DNA of 64,000 nucleotides from positions 248,001 through 312,000 of the forward strand of contig CAWESK010000017.1 of assembly GCA_963811685.1 (NCBI GenBank). The letters run 5' to 3'. Origin of the DNA: CAIWHR01 sp963811685. GTDB taxonomy: Bacteria; Pseudomonadota; Gammaproteobacteria; Burkholderiales; Casimicrobiaceae. Below, piece after piece: positions 17,205 through 29,421 of the stretch (positions are counted from its first letter, which is position 1; each line of letters begins with the position of its first letter). The notes beneath the pieces were generated by a model that was not told the origin of the DNA, ran no database searches, and saw only the letters and a program-made list of their open reading frames with translations. The translations under genes and the position numbers were made by a program.

Positions 17205-18395
17205 ATGAGTGAGCAACGCGAAGTCGTCATCCTGAGTGGAGTGCGCACCGCCATCGGCGATTACGGCGGCAGCCTGAAGGATATTCCGCCGAGCGACCTT
17301 GCCGCGCGTGTGGTCAAGGAGGCGGTGAGCCGCGCGAAGATCGATGCGGCCGAGGTCGGCCAGTGCGTGATCGGCAACGTCATCCACACCGAACCCAGGG
17401 ACATGTACATTTCGCGCCTTGCCTGCGTGAACGGCGGGCTGCCGCACGACACCGGCGCGCTGACGCTGAACCGCCTGTGCGGCAGCGGCATGCAGGCGAT
17501 CGTCTCGGCCTCGCAATACATTCTGCTCGGCGACACCGATGCCGCCGTCGCCGGGGGCGTCGAAAGCATGAGCCGCGCCGCGTATGCGTCGCTGACGCAG
17601 CGCTGGGGCGCGCGGATGGGCGAGTCGAAGATGATGGACATGATGGTCGGCGCGCTGACCGATCCGTTCGACACGATCCACATGGGCGTCACTGCCGAAA
17701 ACGTCGCCGCGAAGTGCGGACTCGACCGCAACGTGCAGGACACGTTCGCCGTCGAAAGCCACAAGCGCGCCGCCGCGGCAATCTCCGCCGGCCATTTCAA
17801 GAGCCAGATCCTGCCGATCGAGCTCAAGAGCAAGAAGGGCCCGGTGGTATTCGACACCGACGAGCACGTGCGCTCCGACGCGTCGATGGAGGGCATGGCG
17901 AAGCTGAAGGCGGTGTTCATCAAGGAAAACGGCTCGGTGACCGCTGGTAACGCGTCCGGCATCAACGACGCCGCGGCGGCCGTCGTGCTGATGGAGAAGT
18001 CCGCCGCCGCGAAGAAGGGACTGAAACCGATGGCGCGGCTCGTTGCTTACGGCCACGCCGGCATCGACCCGAAAATCATGGGCCTGGGACCGGTAAGCGC
18101 GGTGAAGCGAGCGCTCGCGAAGGCCGGGCTCAAGGTCGGCGACATGGATGTCATCGAGTCGAACGAGGCGTTCGCCGCGCAGGCCCTCGGCGTGTCGAAG
18201 GAGCTCGGTCTCGATCCGAAGAAGGTCAACCCGAACGGCGGCGCCATCGCCCTCGGGCACCCGATCGGGGCGACCGGTGCGATCCTGACGGTCAAGGCGA
18301 TGTACGAGCTGCACCGCACCGGCGGCCGTTATGCGCTGATCACGATGTGCATCGGCGGCGGCCAGGGCATCGCGGCGATCATCGAGCGGATGTGA
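17205..18395 (+). CDS. acetyl-CoA C-acyltransferase (thiolase), BktB-like
   Basis: This 396-residue thiolase catalyses reversible Claisen condensation of acyl-CoAs, in polyhydroxyalkanoate synthesis or beta-oxidation. The acyl-carrying Cys lies in NRLCGSGMQAIV near residue 90. The catalytic His is in NGGAIALGHPIGATGA near 350, and the second Cys in MCIGGGQG near 380. The opening EVVILSGVRTAIG is typical of BktB/PhaA-type enzymes. GGAGG lies at the right distance from the ATG. The gene ends in a strong intrinsic terminator, so it is probably monocistronic. Confidence 0.95.
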   Translation: MSEQREVVILSGVRTAIGDYGGSLKDIPPSDLAARVVKEAVSRAKIDAAEVGQCVIGNVIHTEPRDMYISRLACVNGGLPHDTGALTLNRLCGSGMQAIVSASQYILLGDTDAAVAGGVESMSRAAYASLTQRWGARMGESKMMDMMVGALTDPFDTIHMGVTAENVAAKCGLDRNVQDTFAVESHKRAAAAISAGHFKSQILPIELKSKKGPVVFDTDEHVRSDASMEGMAKLKAVFIKENGSVTAGNASGINDAAAAVVLMEKSAAAKKGLKPMARLVAYGHAGIDPKIMGLGPVSAVKRALAKAGLKVGDMDVIESNEAFAAQALGVSKELGLDPKKVNPNGGAIALGHPIGATGAILTVKAMYELHRTGGRYALITMCIGGGQGIAAIIERM

Positions 18396-18415
18396 TCCAG
18401 GACGTACGCTTCGAC

Positions 18416-18447
18416 AAAGCCCCGCGGCCGTCCCGCGGGGCTTTTTT
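18416..18447 (+). terminator. intrinsic terminator after the thiolase gene
   Basis: AAAGCCCCGCGG and CCGCGGGGCTTT form a perfect 12-bp stem with a five-base loop, followed by a T tract. It starts 21 bases after the thiolase stop codon. Confidence 0.93.
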
Positions 18448-18464
18448 CTGCGCCGGAGTCACCG

Positions 18465-19487
18465 ATGAACCCCACCCGATTGCAGGTCGGCATTGCCGGT
18501 CTCGGCCGCCTCGGCAAGCGTCACGCGACGATGCTCGCCCGCCAGGTGGCAGGCGCCGAGCTTGTCGCCGCGTGCAGCCCGGTGGCGGAGGAGCTTGCAT
18601 GGGCGCGGGACGAGCTCGGCGTGCCGCACGTGTTCGGCGACTACGCCGCGATGCTGGCACATCCGGGCCTCGACGCCGTGTTCCTGGTGACGCCGACGAC
18701 GCTGCACGCCGACCAGATCATCGCGGCGCTCAAGGCGGGCAAGCACGTGTTCTCGGAGAAGCCGCTTGCTCTCGACCTCGCCGACTGCCGGCGCGTCGAG
18801 GACGAGGCCGCGCGCCACCCGCGGCAGAAGGTGATGATCGGCTTCGTACGCCGCTTCGATCCGCATTATCGCGACGCGCGCGCCAAGATCGAGGCGGGCG
18901 CGATCGGCCGGCCGTTCCTCGTGCGCTCGCAGTGCGCGGACCAGAACGACCCCGACGGCTTCTTCGTCCGCTTCGCGCCCACGTCCGGCGGCATCCTGCT
19001 CGACATGAGCGTCCATGACATCGATGGCGCGCGCTGGCTGCTCGGCGCGGGCCGCGCCACGCGCGTCTATGCGACCGGCACGATCGCGATTCACGAGGGG
19101 CTCGCCGCCTGCAACGATGTCGACAACGCGGTCGCGATCATCGAATTCGCCGGCGGCGCGATGGCGACGCTGTACGCATCGCGGACCTTTGCCCACGGCC
19201 ACGAATCGATGACCGAAATCGTGGGCACCGCCGGCCGGCTCGCGGTGGGCGCGAATCCGCGGCTCAACCGGGTCGAGATTTCCGACGCACACGGCGTGCG
19301 CAACGAATGCACGCCGACGTTCTACGAGCGCTTCGAGGAGGCGTTTTTGCGCGAGCTTTCCGAATTCGTCGACATCGTGCGCGAGGATCGCGCGCCGCCG
19401 TTGACGCTCGCCGATGCCACCGAGGCGACCCGGATCGGCATCGCACTCACCGAATCGCTGCGCTCGCGCCGGCCGGTCGACCTCTAG
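18465..19487 (+). CDS. Gfo/Idh/MocA oxidoreductase, inositol 2-dehydrogenase-like
   Basis: This 340-residue NAD(P)-dependent dehydrogenase has a Rossmann fold (VGIAGLGRLGKRHA, residues 8-21), the family motif FSEKPLALD near residue 96 with the catalytic Lys, and GGILLDMSVHDID near residue 180, which holds the active-site Asp and His. The pattern FVRRFDPHY is common in IolG-type inositol dehydrogenases. It starts 17 bases after the thiolase terminator with a GGAG ribosome-binding site. A second, different member of the family lies at 45441-46439 beside an IolE-like gene. Confidence 0.88.
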   Translation: MNPTRLQVGIAGLGRLGKRHATMLARQVAGAELVAACSPVAEELAWARDELGVPHVFGDYAAMLAHPGLDAVFLVTPTTLHADQIIAALKAGKHVFSEKPLALDLADCRRVEDEAARHPRQKVMIGFVRRFDPHYRDARAKIEAGAIGRPFLVRSQCADQNDPDGFFVRFAPTSGGILLDMSVHDIDGARWLLGAGRATRVYATGTIAIHEGLAACNDVDNAVAIIEFAGGAMATLYASRTFAHGHESMTEIVGTAGRLAVGANPRLNRVEISDAHGVRNECTPTFYERFEEAFLRELSEFVDIVREDRAPPLTLADATEATRIGIALTESLRSRRPVDL

Positions 19488-19519
19488 AACCGGTCGCACT
19501 CGGCGAGCGACGCAGCCTA

Positions 19520-19996
19520 TTATGAGTTCGGGGCGGGGTGGATGTTGTCGACCCAGTGCACCTCTTCGGGATTGGGCTCGACGTTGGGCAGGTCGAGGTT
19601 CACCACGACGGGCTCCTGGCCGCTGCGGCACAGCACGCAGGACAGCGGCTCGTCGCTCGCGTTGATCTCCTGGTGCGGCACGAACGGCGGAACGTAGATG
19701 AAATCGCCGGGACCCGCTTCGGCAACGAACTCCAGCCGATCGCCCCATTTCATCCGCGCCCGCCCGCTGACGACGTAGATCACGCTTTCCACCGGACCGT
19801 GATGATGCGCGCCGGTCTTCGCCTTGGGGTGGATGACGACGGTGCCGGCCCACAGCTTTTCCGCGCCGGCGCGCGCGTGCGTGATCGCCGCGGCGCGATT
19901 CATGCCCGGCGTTTGCGGCGTGTTGGTGTCGAGCTCGCCGGCATGCACGACGCGCACCCCGTGCAGGCGCCACTTGGAGGCCGTCTTATCGGTCAT
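19520..19996 (-). CDS. cupin domain protein
   Basis: This 158-residue single-domain cupin has metal-binding motif 1 (GAHHHGPVESVIYVVSG, about residues 62-78) and motif 2 (PGDFIYVPPFVPHQE, about 95-109). The enzymatic role cannot be deduced. It lies downstream of a Bug-type binding protein gene on the same strand (75-base gap with a GC-rich hairpin), so the pair may belong to one uptake and degradation unit. It faces the Idh/MocA gene convergently. Confidence 0.85.
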   Translation of the reverse strand: MTDKTASKWRLHGVRVVHAGELDTNTPQTPGMNRAAAITHARAGAEKLWAGTVVIHPKAKTGAHHHGPVESVIYVVSGRARMKWGDRLEFVAEAGPGDFIYVPPFVPHQEINASDEPLSCVLCRSGQEPVVVNLDLPNVEPNPEEVHWVDNIHPAPNS

Positions 19997-20029
19997 GGTG
20001 CTCCCCCGATGCGTCGCTTCGCGCCGCTT

Positions 20030-20043
20030 CCCCCAGCAGGGGG
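20030..20043. repeat. GC hairpin between the Bug and cupin genes
   Basis: CCCCC and GGGGG flank an AGCA loop, followed by a GGGGCGGCCCTGCGGCTC-like tract. Similar sequences are scattered between genes in Burkholderiales as I recall; here only one copy is visible. Confidence 0.35.
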
Positions 20044-20071
20044 CGATCGCCTTGGGGCGGCCCTGCGGCTC

Positions 20072-21022
20072 TCATTTGATGAGTCCGAGCGTGCGCGCCG
20101 AATCGAGATACTGCGGCGTGCGCTCCTTCATGAACGCCGGGACCATTTCCAGCGTGATGTCGGTGACCTCGAACCCGTCGTCGGTCAGCCGCTTGCGCAA
20201 CTCCGGATCCTTGTTGATCGCGTCCATCATGTCGGACACCTGCTTGCGCACGGCTTGCGGCGTCGACTTCGGCACGCCGATCCCCCGGTACGCGCCGTCG
20301 ACCCAGTTGTAGCCGAGCTCCTTGAACGTCGGCACGTCCGGGAACTGCGGCAGGCGCTTTTCGGTGGCCACCGCGAGCATCCGCATCTTGCCCTTCTGCT
20401 GGATCGCGAGCGTCGAGTAGGACATCGCCGCCGAGACGTGATTGCCGAGAATGGAGGAGATCATGTCGCCGGTGCCCTTGAACGGCACATACGTGGTCCT
20501 GATGCCGAGCTCGCGATCGAGCCGCACCTGCGCGACGTGATTCGCCGTGTTGGTGCCCGATCCCGCGATCGTGACGGCCTCCGGCTTTTCGCGCGCCGCC
20601 TTGACGAGATCGGCGAAGGTCTTGAACGGACTGTCGGCGGCGACGATCACCGCGTCGGGCGTGTAGTGGAAGAAGTAGACCGGCGTGATGTCCTCGGTCT
20701 TGAACTGCGTCCCCGGCTCGAGCGGCTGCAGCACGATGTGCGGCAGGTTGACGCCGACGATCGTGTGGCCGTCGCCGGGCATGTTGTTCATCTGCGACCA
20801 GGCGAGCGCGCCGCCCGCGCCCGCCTTGTTGACGACGATCATCTCCTGCTTGAATTTGGCGGAGAACACCTGCGCCTGCAGTCGCGCCACAAGGTCCGAC
20901 TCTCCGCCCGGCACGAACGGGATGACGTACTGGACGGGCTTGTCGGGATACGCGAGGGCGACCGGCGCCAGCGCCAGCAGGATGAAGCCGGTGACACGAC
21001 GAAATGAAAGCGACGAGCGCAT
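20072..21022 (-). CDS. Bug/TctC-family tripartite tricarboxylate binding protein
   Basis: This 316-residue periplasmic protein has an N-terminal signal (FILLALAPVALA, cleavage just before YPDKP) and the Bug-family landmarks YPDKPVQYVIPFVPGGESD, NKAGAGGALAW, GSGTNTANH and PDVPTFKELGY. Such proteins capture carboxylates or aromatics for TctAB-type transporters. No tctA or tctB lies nearby, which is common for the large Bug families of Burkholderiales. ATG at 21022 has a GGAG site and directly precedes the signal peptide. Confidence 0.92.
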   Translation of the reverse strand: MRSSLSFRRVTGFILLALAPVALAYPDKPVQYVIPFVPGGESDLVARLQAQVFSAKFKQEMIVVNKAGAGGALAWSQMNNMPGDGHTIVGVNLPHIVLQPLEPGTQFKTEDITPVYFFHYTPDAVIVAADSPFKTFADLVKAAREKPEAVTIAGSGTNTANHVAQVRLDRELGIRTTYVPFKGTGDMISSILGNHVSAAMSYSTLAIQQKGKMRMLAVATEKRLPQFPDVPTFKELGYNWVDGAYRGIGVPKSTPQAVRKQVSDMMDAINKDPELRKRLTDDGFEVTDITLEMVPAFMKERTPQYLDSARTLGLIK

Positions 21023-21223
21023 GGCGACTCCCTGGTCGAGGCCGGCCGGCGATCGGAAGCCCGTCCCGCCCGGGAGCACAGTCTACCGCCGTGTCCCCGC
21101 CGATTCCACGTCACGCGATCCGCGCCGCGGATCCGGGCGTGGCGCATAATCGAAGCGTCGGCCGGCGCCCGGCGACGCTCGTTCTCGTCGTGGGCGCCGC
21201 CGCTTGCCCCCACGGAGGACACG

Positions 21224-21637
21224 ATGAGCAATACGCTGCGCAGGGTCGATTACTTCTATGCGATGGTGCCGAACCGCGCCGGCCAGGGCGCGAAGATCAT
21301 GGCCGCACTCGCCGCCGCAGGCGTGAACCTGCTCGCCTTCTCCGGGTTCCCGAGCGGAGGGAAGGCGCAGCTCGATCTCATGCCCGAGGACAGCGCGAAA
21401 TTCCGCAAGGCCGCGAAAAAGATGGGCCTCAAGGTGTCCAAGCGCAAGACCGGATTCCTCTACCACGGCGATGATCGCGTCGGCGCGATGACACGGGTGC
21501 TCGACAAGCTCGCCGCCGCGAAGATCAACGTCATCGCCATCGATGCCATCGGCAGCGGCAAGGGCCGCTTCGGCGCGATCTTCTGGGTGAAGCCCAAGGC
21601 CGTCGCCAAGGCGGCGAAGGCGCTCGGAGCGAAGTAG
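21224..21637 (+). CDS. ACT-domain-like small protein
   Basis: This 137-residue protein reads as two ferredoxin-like repeats of ACT type: DYFYAMVPNRAGQGAKIMAAL with AGVNLLAFSGFP, then DRVGAMTRVLDKLAAAKINVIAIDAI. The tail is lysine/alanine-rich (PKAVAKAAKALGAK). ACT domains usually bind amino acids, so a ligand-sensing role is likely, but no target is evident. It is divergent from the Bug gene and convergent with the next gene. Confidence 0.75.
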   Translation: MSNTLRRVDYFYAMVPNRAGQGAKIMAALAAAGVNLLAFSGFPSGGKAQLDLMPEDSAKFRKAAKKMGLKVSKRKTGFLYHGDDRVGAMTRVLDKLAAAKINVIAIDAIGSGKGRFGAIFWVKPKAVAKAAKALGAK

Positions 21638-21644
21638 CCGTGCG

Positions 21645-22265
21645 TTACGCGTAGAGCCGGCCGCTCGACGGCGCCGCATCGGGCATCGGATGCGTAAGGC
21701 CGCCCGCGCCATCTTCGGCGATCAATGCAATTTCGAAGGTCGCGGTCAGGTCGGCGCGCAGCCGGGCGACGAACGTGTCCACGGTGGGCGTCGCCTGCCC
21801 TCCCAGATTCACGACGAAGTGGCGAGCGACGTCCGGCGCGATCGAGTCGAGAATGAAGATCCCCGCGCCGATCAGCGGATCGAGCTCGGGAAACGCGCCC
21901 ACGGGTGTGGCCAGATACACGAACTGCGCATCCTGGTGACAGAACGCGATCTCGGCCACCGCCGCGCGCCACGGCGCCGGGATCCGGGCGAGCCCTTGCG
22001 CTTCGCTGCGGGCCAGCGCCTTCGACAGCGAGCGCCCGACGTCGTCGCGGAGCTCCTCCACGGTCGCGCCTCGTGCGCGCAGGAATGCCTTGAGCGAGAA
22101 CTCGATGCCCTGCGCTGCCGCGTGATACGCCACCTGCGCATCGGCGCAGGGGATGCGGTGCTGGCGGGAAAGCGTGCGCGCGACGCGCAGATAATCGTGC
22201 CCGTACCGCCAGAATGCGAGCGGCGACGTGCGCCGCGCCTCGTTGTCCGTCGTCGATATCATCAT
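21645..22265 (-). CDS. HEPN-like domain protein
   Basis: This 206-residue cytoplasmic protein has an N-terminal helical stretch resembling a HEPN domain (WRYGHDYLRVARTL, then AYHAAAQGIEFSLKAFLRARG at about residues 46-66). The C-terminal region has no recognised family. Its start is one of two consecutive ATG codons (22265 or 22262) behind GGGAG. No nucleotidyltransferase partner is next to it, so a toxin-antitoxin role is not supported. The HEPN call is from pattern only. Confidence 0.55.
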   Translation of the reverse strand: MMISTTDNEARRTSPLAFWRYGHDYLRVARTLSRQHRIPCADAQVAYHAAAQGIEFSLKAFLRARGATVEELRDDVGRSLSKALARSEAQGLARIPAPWRAAVAEIAFCHQDAQFVYLATPVGAFPELDPLIGAGIFILDSIAPDVARHFVVNLGGQATPTVDTFVARLRADLTATFEIALIAEDGAGGLTHPMPDAAPSSGRLYA

Positions 22266-22378
22266 CGGATCGTCTCCCTCGCTCCGGAACTGGAAGGGAC
22301 GAACGGATCCCAGCCCCTCTCGCGTTGGTTTGCATGCGGCGGTCGAAGTTCCGTAATCATACGCGGCAGATTGGGCGG

Positions 22379-25017
<2,639 letters not shown>

Positions 25018-25074
25018 GGGAAAGGAACCACCCTTATCGTTCTCCCTCTGCCCGCGAGCGAGGCGAGAAGCGCT

Positions 25075-26112
<1,038 letters not shown>

Positions 26113-26247
26113 GCTGCTCGGATTCTAGCATCGGCGCGTGTGCCGCATCGCCCGGGTTCAGGTTGAATACCATCGACGGTGGCCGGTTATATCGCCCAAA
26201 CCGCGCGCCATAACGCGAGCGCCGGAACCCGTGGTAGATTTGCGCGC

Positions 26248-26634
26248 ATGAAGCACTTGAAGCCCAGGGAAGCCGTCAAGTTTCTCGAGGAGAATCCGTC
26301 GGCGGTCTTCATCGACTGTCGCAGCGAGATGGAGTATTACTTCGTCGGCCATCCGGTCGGCGCGCATCACGTCGCGTGGAACGACGGCCCCGACTGGGAC
26401 GTCAATCCGCATTTCGTCGGACAGGTGAAGAAGGTGACGAGCGCGAGCCGCCCCGTCGTGCTCATCTGCCGCAGCGGCCACCGGTCGATCGACGCCGGGA
26501 TGGCGCTCGAGAAAGCGGGCTTCGCCGAGGTCTACAACGTTCTCGAAGGCTTCGAGGGCCCGCTCGACGACGATCATCATCGCGGGACGATTTCCGGCTG
26601 GCGCAAGGAAGGCCTGCCCTGGGAACAGCTCTAG
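26248..26634 (+). CDS. rhodanese-like sulfurtransferase
   Basis: This 128-residue single-domain rhodanese has FIDCRSEMEYYFVGHPVGA, the active-site loop VLICRSGHRS with catalytic Cys near residue 74, and VYNVLEGFEGPLD at the C-terminal end. It would transfer sulfane sulfur to thiol acceptors. ATG at 26248 is preferred because the rhodanese fold begins right after it. It is divergent from metH; a link to sulfur metabolism is suggested only by position. Confidence 0.9.
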   Translation: MKHLKPREAVKFLEENPSAVFIDCRSEMEYYFVGHPVGAHHVAWNDGPDWDVNPHFVGQVKKVTSASRPVVLICRSGHRSIDAGMALEKAGFAEVYNVLEGFEGPLDDDHHRGTISGWRKEGLPWEQL

Positions 26635-26707
26635 TCATCGACTGACCACGCCCGCAGCCCGGACATTCACGGCACAATGTCGGCGTTTCGTTCTGCGCCG
26701 ACTCGCG

Positions 26708-27517
26708 ATGGCCTCCTACGGCCGCCTCTGCACGCTCTTCTACGACGCCGACAAGCCGCGCGCCTCCGAATCGGAGGTCGAGTGGTACTCCGCGCGCCTG
26801 CCAAAGGATGCGGGGCCTGCACTCGAAGCGATGTCGGGATCCGGCCGGCTGCTGATCCCGCTGTTGCAGGCGGGTCGAAACGTGCACGGCACCGACATGT
26901 CGGCGGCGATGATTGCGAGCTGCGATGCACGCCTTGCCGCCGCGGGACTCGCCACGCCGCTGTTTCGGCAGGACGTCGTCACGCTGAATGTGCCATTCCG
27001 CTACGCCGCCGCGATCGTCGCCGCCGGCTCGCTGCAGTTGTTGACGGATCAGATCGCGGCGCAGAAGACGCTCGAGCGCATCCGCGCGCACCTGGTGGAT
27101 CCCGGGTTGTTGCTGATGGACATGTACGTTCCCGCCGAGGCCGCGCATCCGCCGGGCGCGCCGGTGGTCCAGGTGCAGACGATCGCGCTTCCCGACGGGA
27201 CGAAGGTCGCGCGACGCTCCGAGGTCTTCGTCGACGTCGAGGGTCGGCGCATCGACATCCGGAGCCGCTACGAGCAGCGCGAGCGGGCGACGATCACGGC
27301 GCGCGAGGATGAAACCCTCGCCGTGACGTGGTACACCGAAGACGAGATCGTCGCGCTGGTTCGCGATGCCGGCTATCGCGACGTCACGATCGGCGAGCCG
27401 GCGTGGGCGATCGGATGGGAAGACGCCGGAAGGGGAGAGACGGTTTTCGATGAGCGCACGGGCGTGAGGGGCTTCATAACACGCGCGCCATATACACCGC
27501 CCCCGGCAACGGATTGA
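26708..27517 (+). CDS. class I SAM-dependent methyltransferase
   Basis: This 269-residue protein has a Rossmann-like methyltransferase core: motif I is divergent (LEAMSGSGRLLIPLLQAG), motif II is VHGTDMSAAMIASC, and FRYAAAIVAAGSLQLL corresponds to motif IV/V. A beta-rich C-terminal part (TLAVTWYTEDEIVALVRDAGY) is typical of small-molecule methyltransferases. The substrate is not known. The last 44 bases overlap the GNAT gene on the other strand. Confidence 0.85.
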   Translation: MASYGRLCTLFYDADKPRASESEVEWYSARLPKDAGPALEAMSGSGRLLIPLLQAGRNVHGTDMSAAMIASCDARLAAAGLATPLFRQDVVTLNVPFRYAAAIVAAGSLQLLTDQIAAQKTLERIRAHLVDPGLLLMDMYVPAEAAHPPGAPVVQVQTIALPDGTKVARRSEVFVDVEGRRIDIRSRYEQRERATITAREDETLAVTWYTEDEIVALVRDAGYRDVTIGEPAWAIGWEDAGRGETVFDERTGVRGFITRAPYTPPPATD

Positions 27518-27945
27518 CGTAGTACGGCGCGCATTCGCGAAACCCGTGCTTCGCATAAAGCGCTCGCGCGTCGGCCATCCAGTCGAGCGTGTCGAGCTTG
27601 AGCTCCGCGTAGCCGATCGCGCGCGCCTCGCTCAGCACCTTCTCGACAAGGCGGCTGCCCCAGCCCTCCTTGCGCGCGCGCGGCTGGACGAACAGGCGCT
27701 TGACCTCGCCGGTAGCGTCCTCGCCAAGCGGACGCAGTGCGATGCAGCCGAACGCATCCCCCGATCTCGCCCGCGAGCAGCAGACGGCCACGCGGCCGCG
27801 CGTACGCGCCGGGAAGCGTGGCGAGCTCACGGTCGAAATCCTGGAAGCACAGGTCCACGTTCAGCCACTGCGCGTATTCGACGAAGAGCACGCGAGCGAA
27901 GCGCAAATCCTCGCTCGTTTCGGCATCGCGGATCGCCGCAGTCAT
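27474..27945 (-). CDS. GNAT family N-acetyltransferase, one frameshift
   Basis: The N-terminal half (ETSEDLRFARVLFVEYAQWL, DRELATLPGAY) and the C-terminal half (GCIALRPLGED, VKRLFVQPRARKEGWGSRLVEKVL) are in different frames. They are separated at the run of five C on the plus strand at 27758-27762. Removing one G from the coding-strand run gives a 156-residue acetyltransferase with the acetyl-CoA loop RKEGWGSRL and the terminal LYAKHGFRECAPY. The location in a homopolymer strongly suggests a sequencing error. The substrate is unknown. Confidence 0.85.
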
Positions 27946-27986
27946 GACACGGGAAATCCGTCAGCGGCGGGTTGAGGCTGCGCGCA

Positions 27987-28637
27987 TCACGCCGGCTTTT
28001 CGCAGTCGCCGATCTTGGTGTCCGCGCCTGGGTACGCCGGCGCGAGTTCGCGCAGCCTGGCGATGACGGCTTGCTGCGGATCGCGGATGACGATCATCGA
28101 CTGCAGCACGACCTGCTGCCGCGGCCCGACCCGGGCACCGGTGACGCCCTGCTTCGCGAGTTCCGCGAGCTGCGCGTTGGCGGCGTCCTCGCTGCGGAAA
28201 GCGCCGAGCGAGATCGCCAAGCGCTGGGCGCCGCCATCGACGACGAATGCATCCTTCTGTCCGGCCGTCTTCAACTCGAGCGCGCGCTTGTCGGCAGCCG
28301 CCTTGGTCGCGAACGGCGGCAGGAAGACCCAGTACGCCGTCGGGTTCTCGACCCGGCGCTGGGACAAGAGCCTGCCAAGCGCAAGCGACTCGATGTCCGC
28401 GAGCGCGCGGGCACGATCGTTCTCGCCGAACGGTCCCCACTCGAGGCACACATTGGCGAGCGCGGCCGCCTTCGCGGGGCCCAGCGCCGCGACCTCCTGC
28501 GGCGAGAGCAGCTTGATCTTGTCGGGCTGCACCTGTTCCTTCAGGCGCACGCCTTCGCCGCCGCTCGCGCTGTCGAGCCACAGAACCCCCGCGAGTGCCA
28601 GATTCGCGAGCAGCAGAAAGGCGACGAGGATGCGCAT
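27987..28637 (-). CDS. SPOR-domain-like inner membrane protein
   Basis: This 216-residue protein has an N-terminal transmembrane helix (LVAFLLLANLALAGVLWL), a variable linker with a conserved LEWGPF motif, and a C-terminal SPOR-like repeat (YWVFLPPFATKAAADKRALEL, then AISLGAFRSEDAANAQLAEL). SPOR domains bind denuded peptidoglycan at division sites. It follows coaX with a 10-base gap, in the birA-coaX-SPOR order common in beta-proteobacteria. Confidence 0.8.
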   Translation of the reverse strand: MRILVAFLLLANLALAGVLWLDSASGGEGVRLKEQVQPDKIKLLSPQEVAALGPAKAAALANVCLEWGPFGENDRARALADIESLALGRLLSQRRVENPTAYWVFLPPFATKAAADKRALELKTAGQKDAFVVDGGAQRLAISLGAFRSEDAANAQLAELAKQGVTGARVGPRQQVVLQSMIVIRDPQQAVIARLRELAPAYPGADTKIGDCEKPA

Positions 28638-28647
28638 CAGCCGGATA

Positions 28648-29406
28648 TTAAACGGGCGTCGTGACGCCGGCCAGCGCGAGCACGCCTTCCAGGACCAGGT
28701 TGTCGACGACCTCGACCGGCGGATTGAGCTGGGCCGCGATCTCCTCCGCGGCGCCGCCCGCGAGATAGACGCGCACCTGCGCAGGGTTGGTGTCGATCTG
28801 CCGGCGCATCAGCTCGATCGCGCCGCAGATCGCTTGCATGGCACCGGAATGCAGCGCGTCGGCGGTGTTGTCCGGAAATTCACGGAAGGCGCCCGGCGCC
28901 GATTTCAGGGCGGCGGTGTTCTCGGAAAGCGCCTGCAGCATGAGCCGCATGCCCGGAAGAATCAGCCCGCCCCGGAACACCCCGTCCCCGTCGAGCGCGT
29001 CGATGGTCACCGCCGTTCCGGCGTTGACGACCACGCATGCGGGCGGAAAGAGATCGGTGACATTCGACCGTTGCCAGGCGGCGATCAGCGACGCCCACCG
29101 GTCGGCGCCGAGCTGCGACGGGCGCGCGTACTTGTTGGTGACGCCGCACGCGCGCTCTCCGGCTGTCAGCCATTCCGGAACGAGGCGCCAGCGCGTGAGC
29201 TGCGCTTCGACGCGCACGCGCGCCGCCTCGCCGGCGACGTTCACGCCGACGGCGCGCAACGGCCGCGGCAGGTTGTGCCAATCGCGAAGCGCGAGCGTCC
29301 CGATATCGCTGTTCGGCGTGACGCCCTGCGCCATCCATCCGTGCGGGCCGTTCAACCCCCACTTCATCCGGCTGTTGCCGACGTCGATGACGAGGATGTT
29401 GCTCAT
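28648..29406 (-). CDS. coaX: type III pantothenate kinase
   Basis: This 252-residue kinase performs the first step of coenzyme A synthesis. It has the ASKHA-fold motifs of the type III class: VIDVGNSRMKWGL at the N-terminus, GADRWASLIAAW near residue 99, VNAGTAVTIDALD near residue 127 and GGLILPGMRLM near 145. This class needs a monovalent cation and is insensitive to CoA feedback. It lies between birA and the SPOR gene in an apparent operon. Confidence 0.95.
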   Translation of the reverse strand: MSNILVIDVGNSRMKWGLNGPHGWMAQGVTPNSDIGTLALRDWHNLPRPLRAVGVNVAGEAARVRVEAQLTRWRLVPEWLTAGERACGVTNKYARPSQLGADRWASLIAAWQRSNVTDLFPPACVVVNAGTAVTIDALDGDGVFRGGLILPGMRLMLQALSENTAALKSAPGAFREFPDNTADALHSGAMQAICGAIELMRRQIDTNPAQVRVYLAGGAAEEIAAQLNPPVEVVDNLVLEGVLALAGVTTPV

Positions 29407-29421
29407 CTCCGACGGAGTTGG

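Noticed and set aside
18465..19487. Treating the Idh/MocA gene and the gene at 45441-46439 as a recent duplication
   Set aside because: They share only family motifs; the sequences differ across most of their length and the contexts are unrelated.
21645..22265. HEPN-type toxin of a toxin-antitoxin pair
   Set aside because: No MNT or other antitoxin gene is adjacent, and the catalytic HEPN motif is not evident.
26113..26247. Cobalamin or SAH riboswitch upstream of metH
   Set aside because: The gap is only 135 bases and none of the conserved blocks of either riboswitch is seen.
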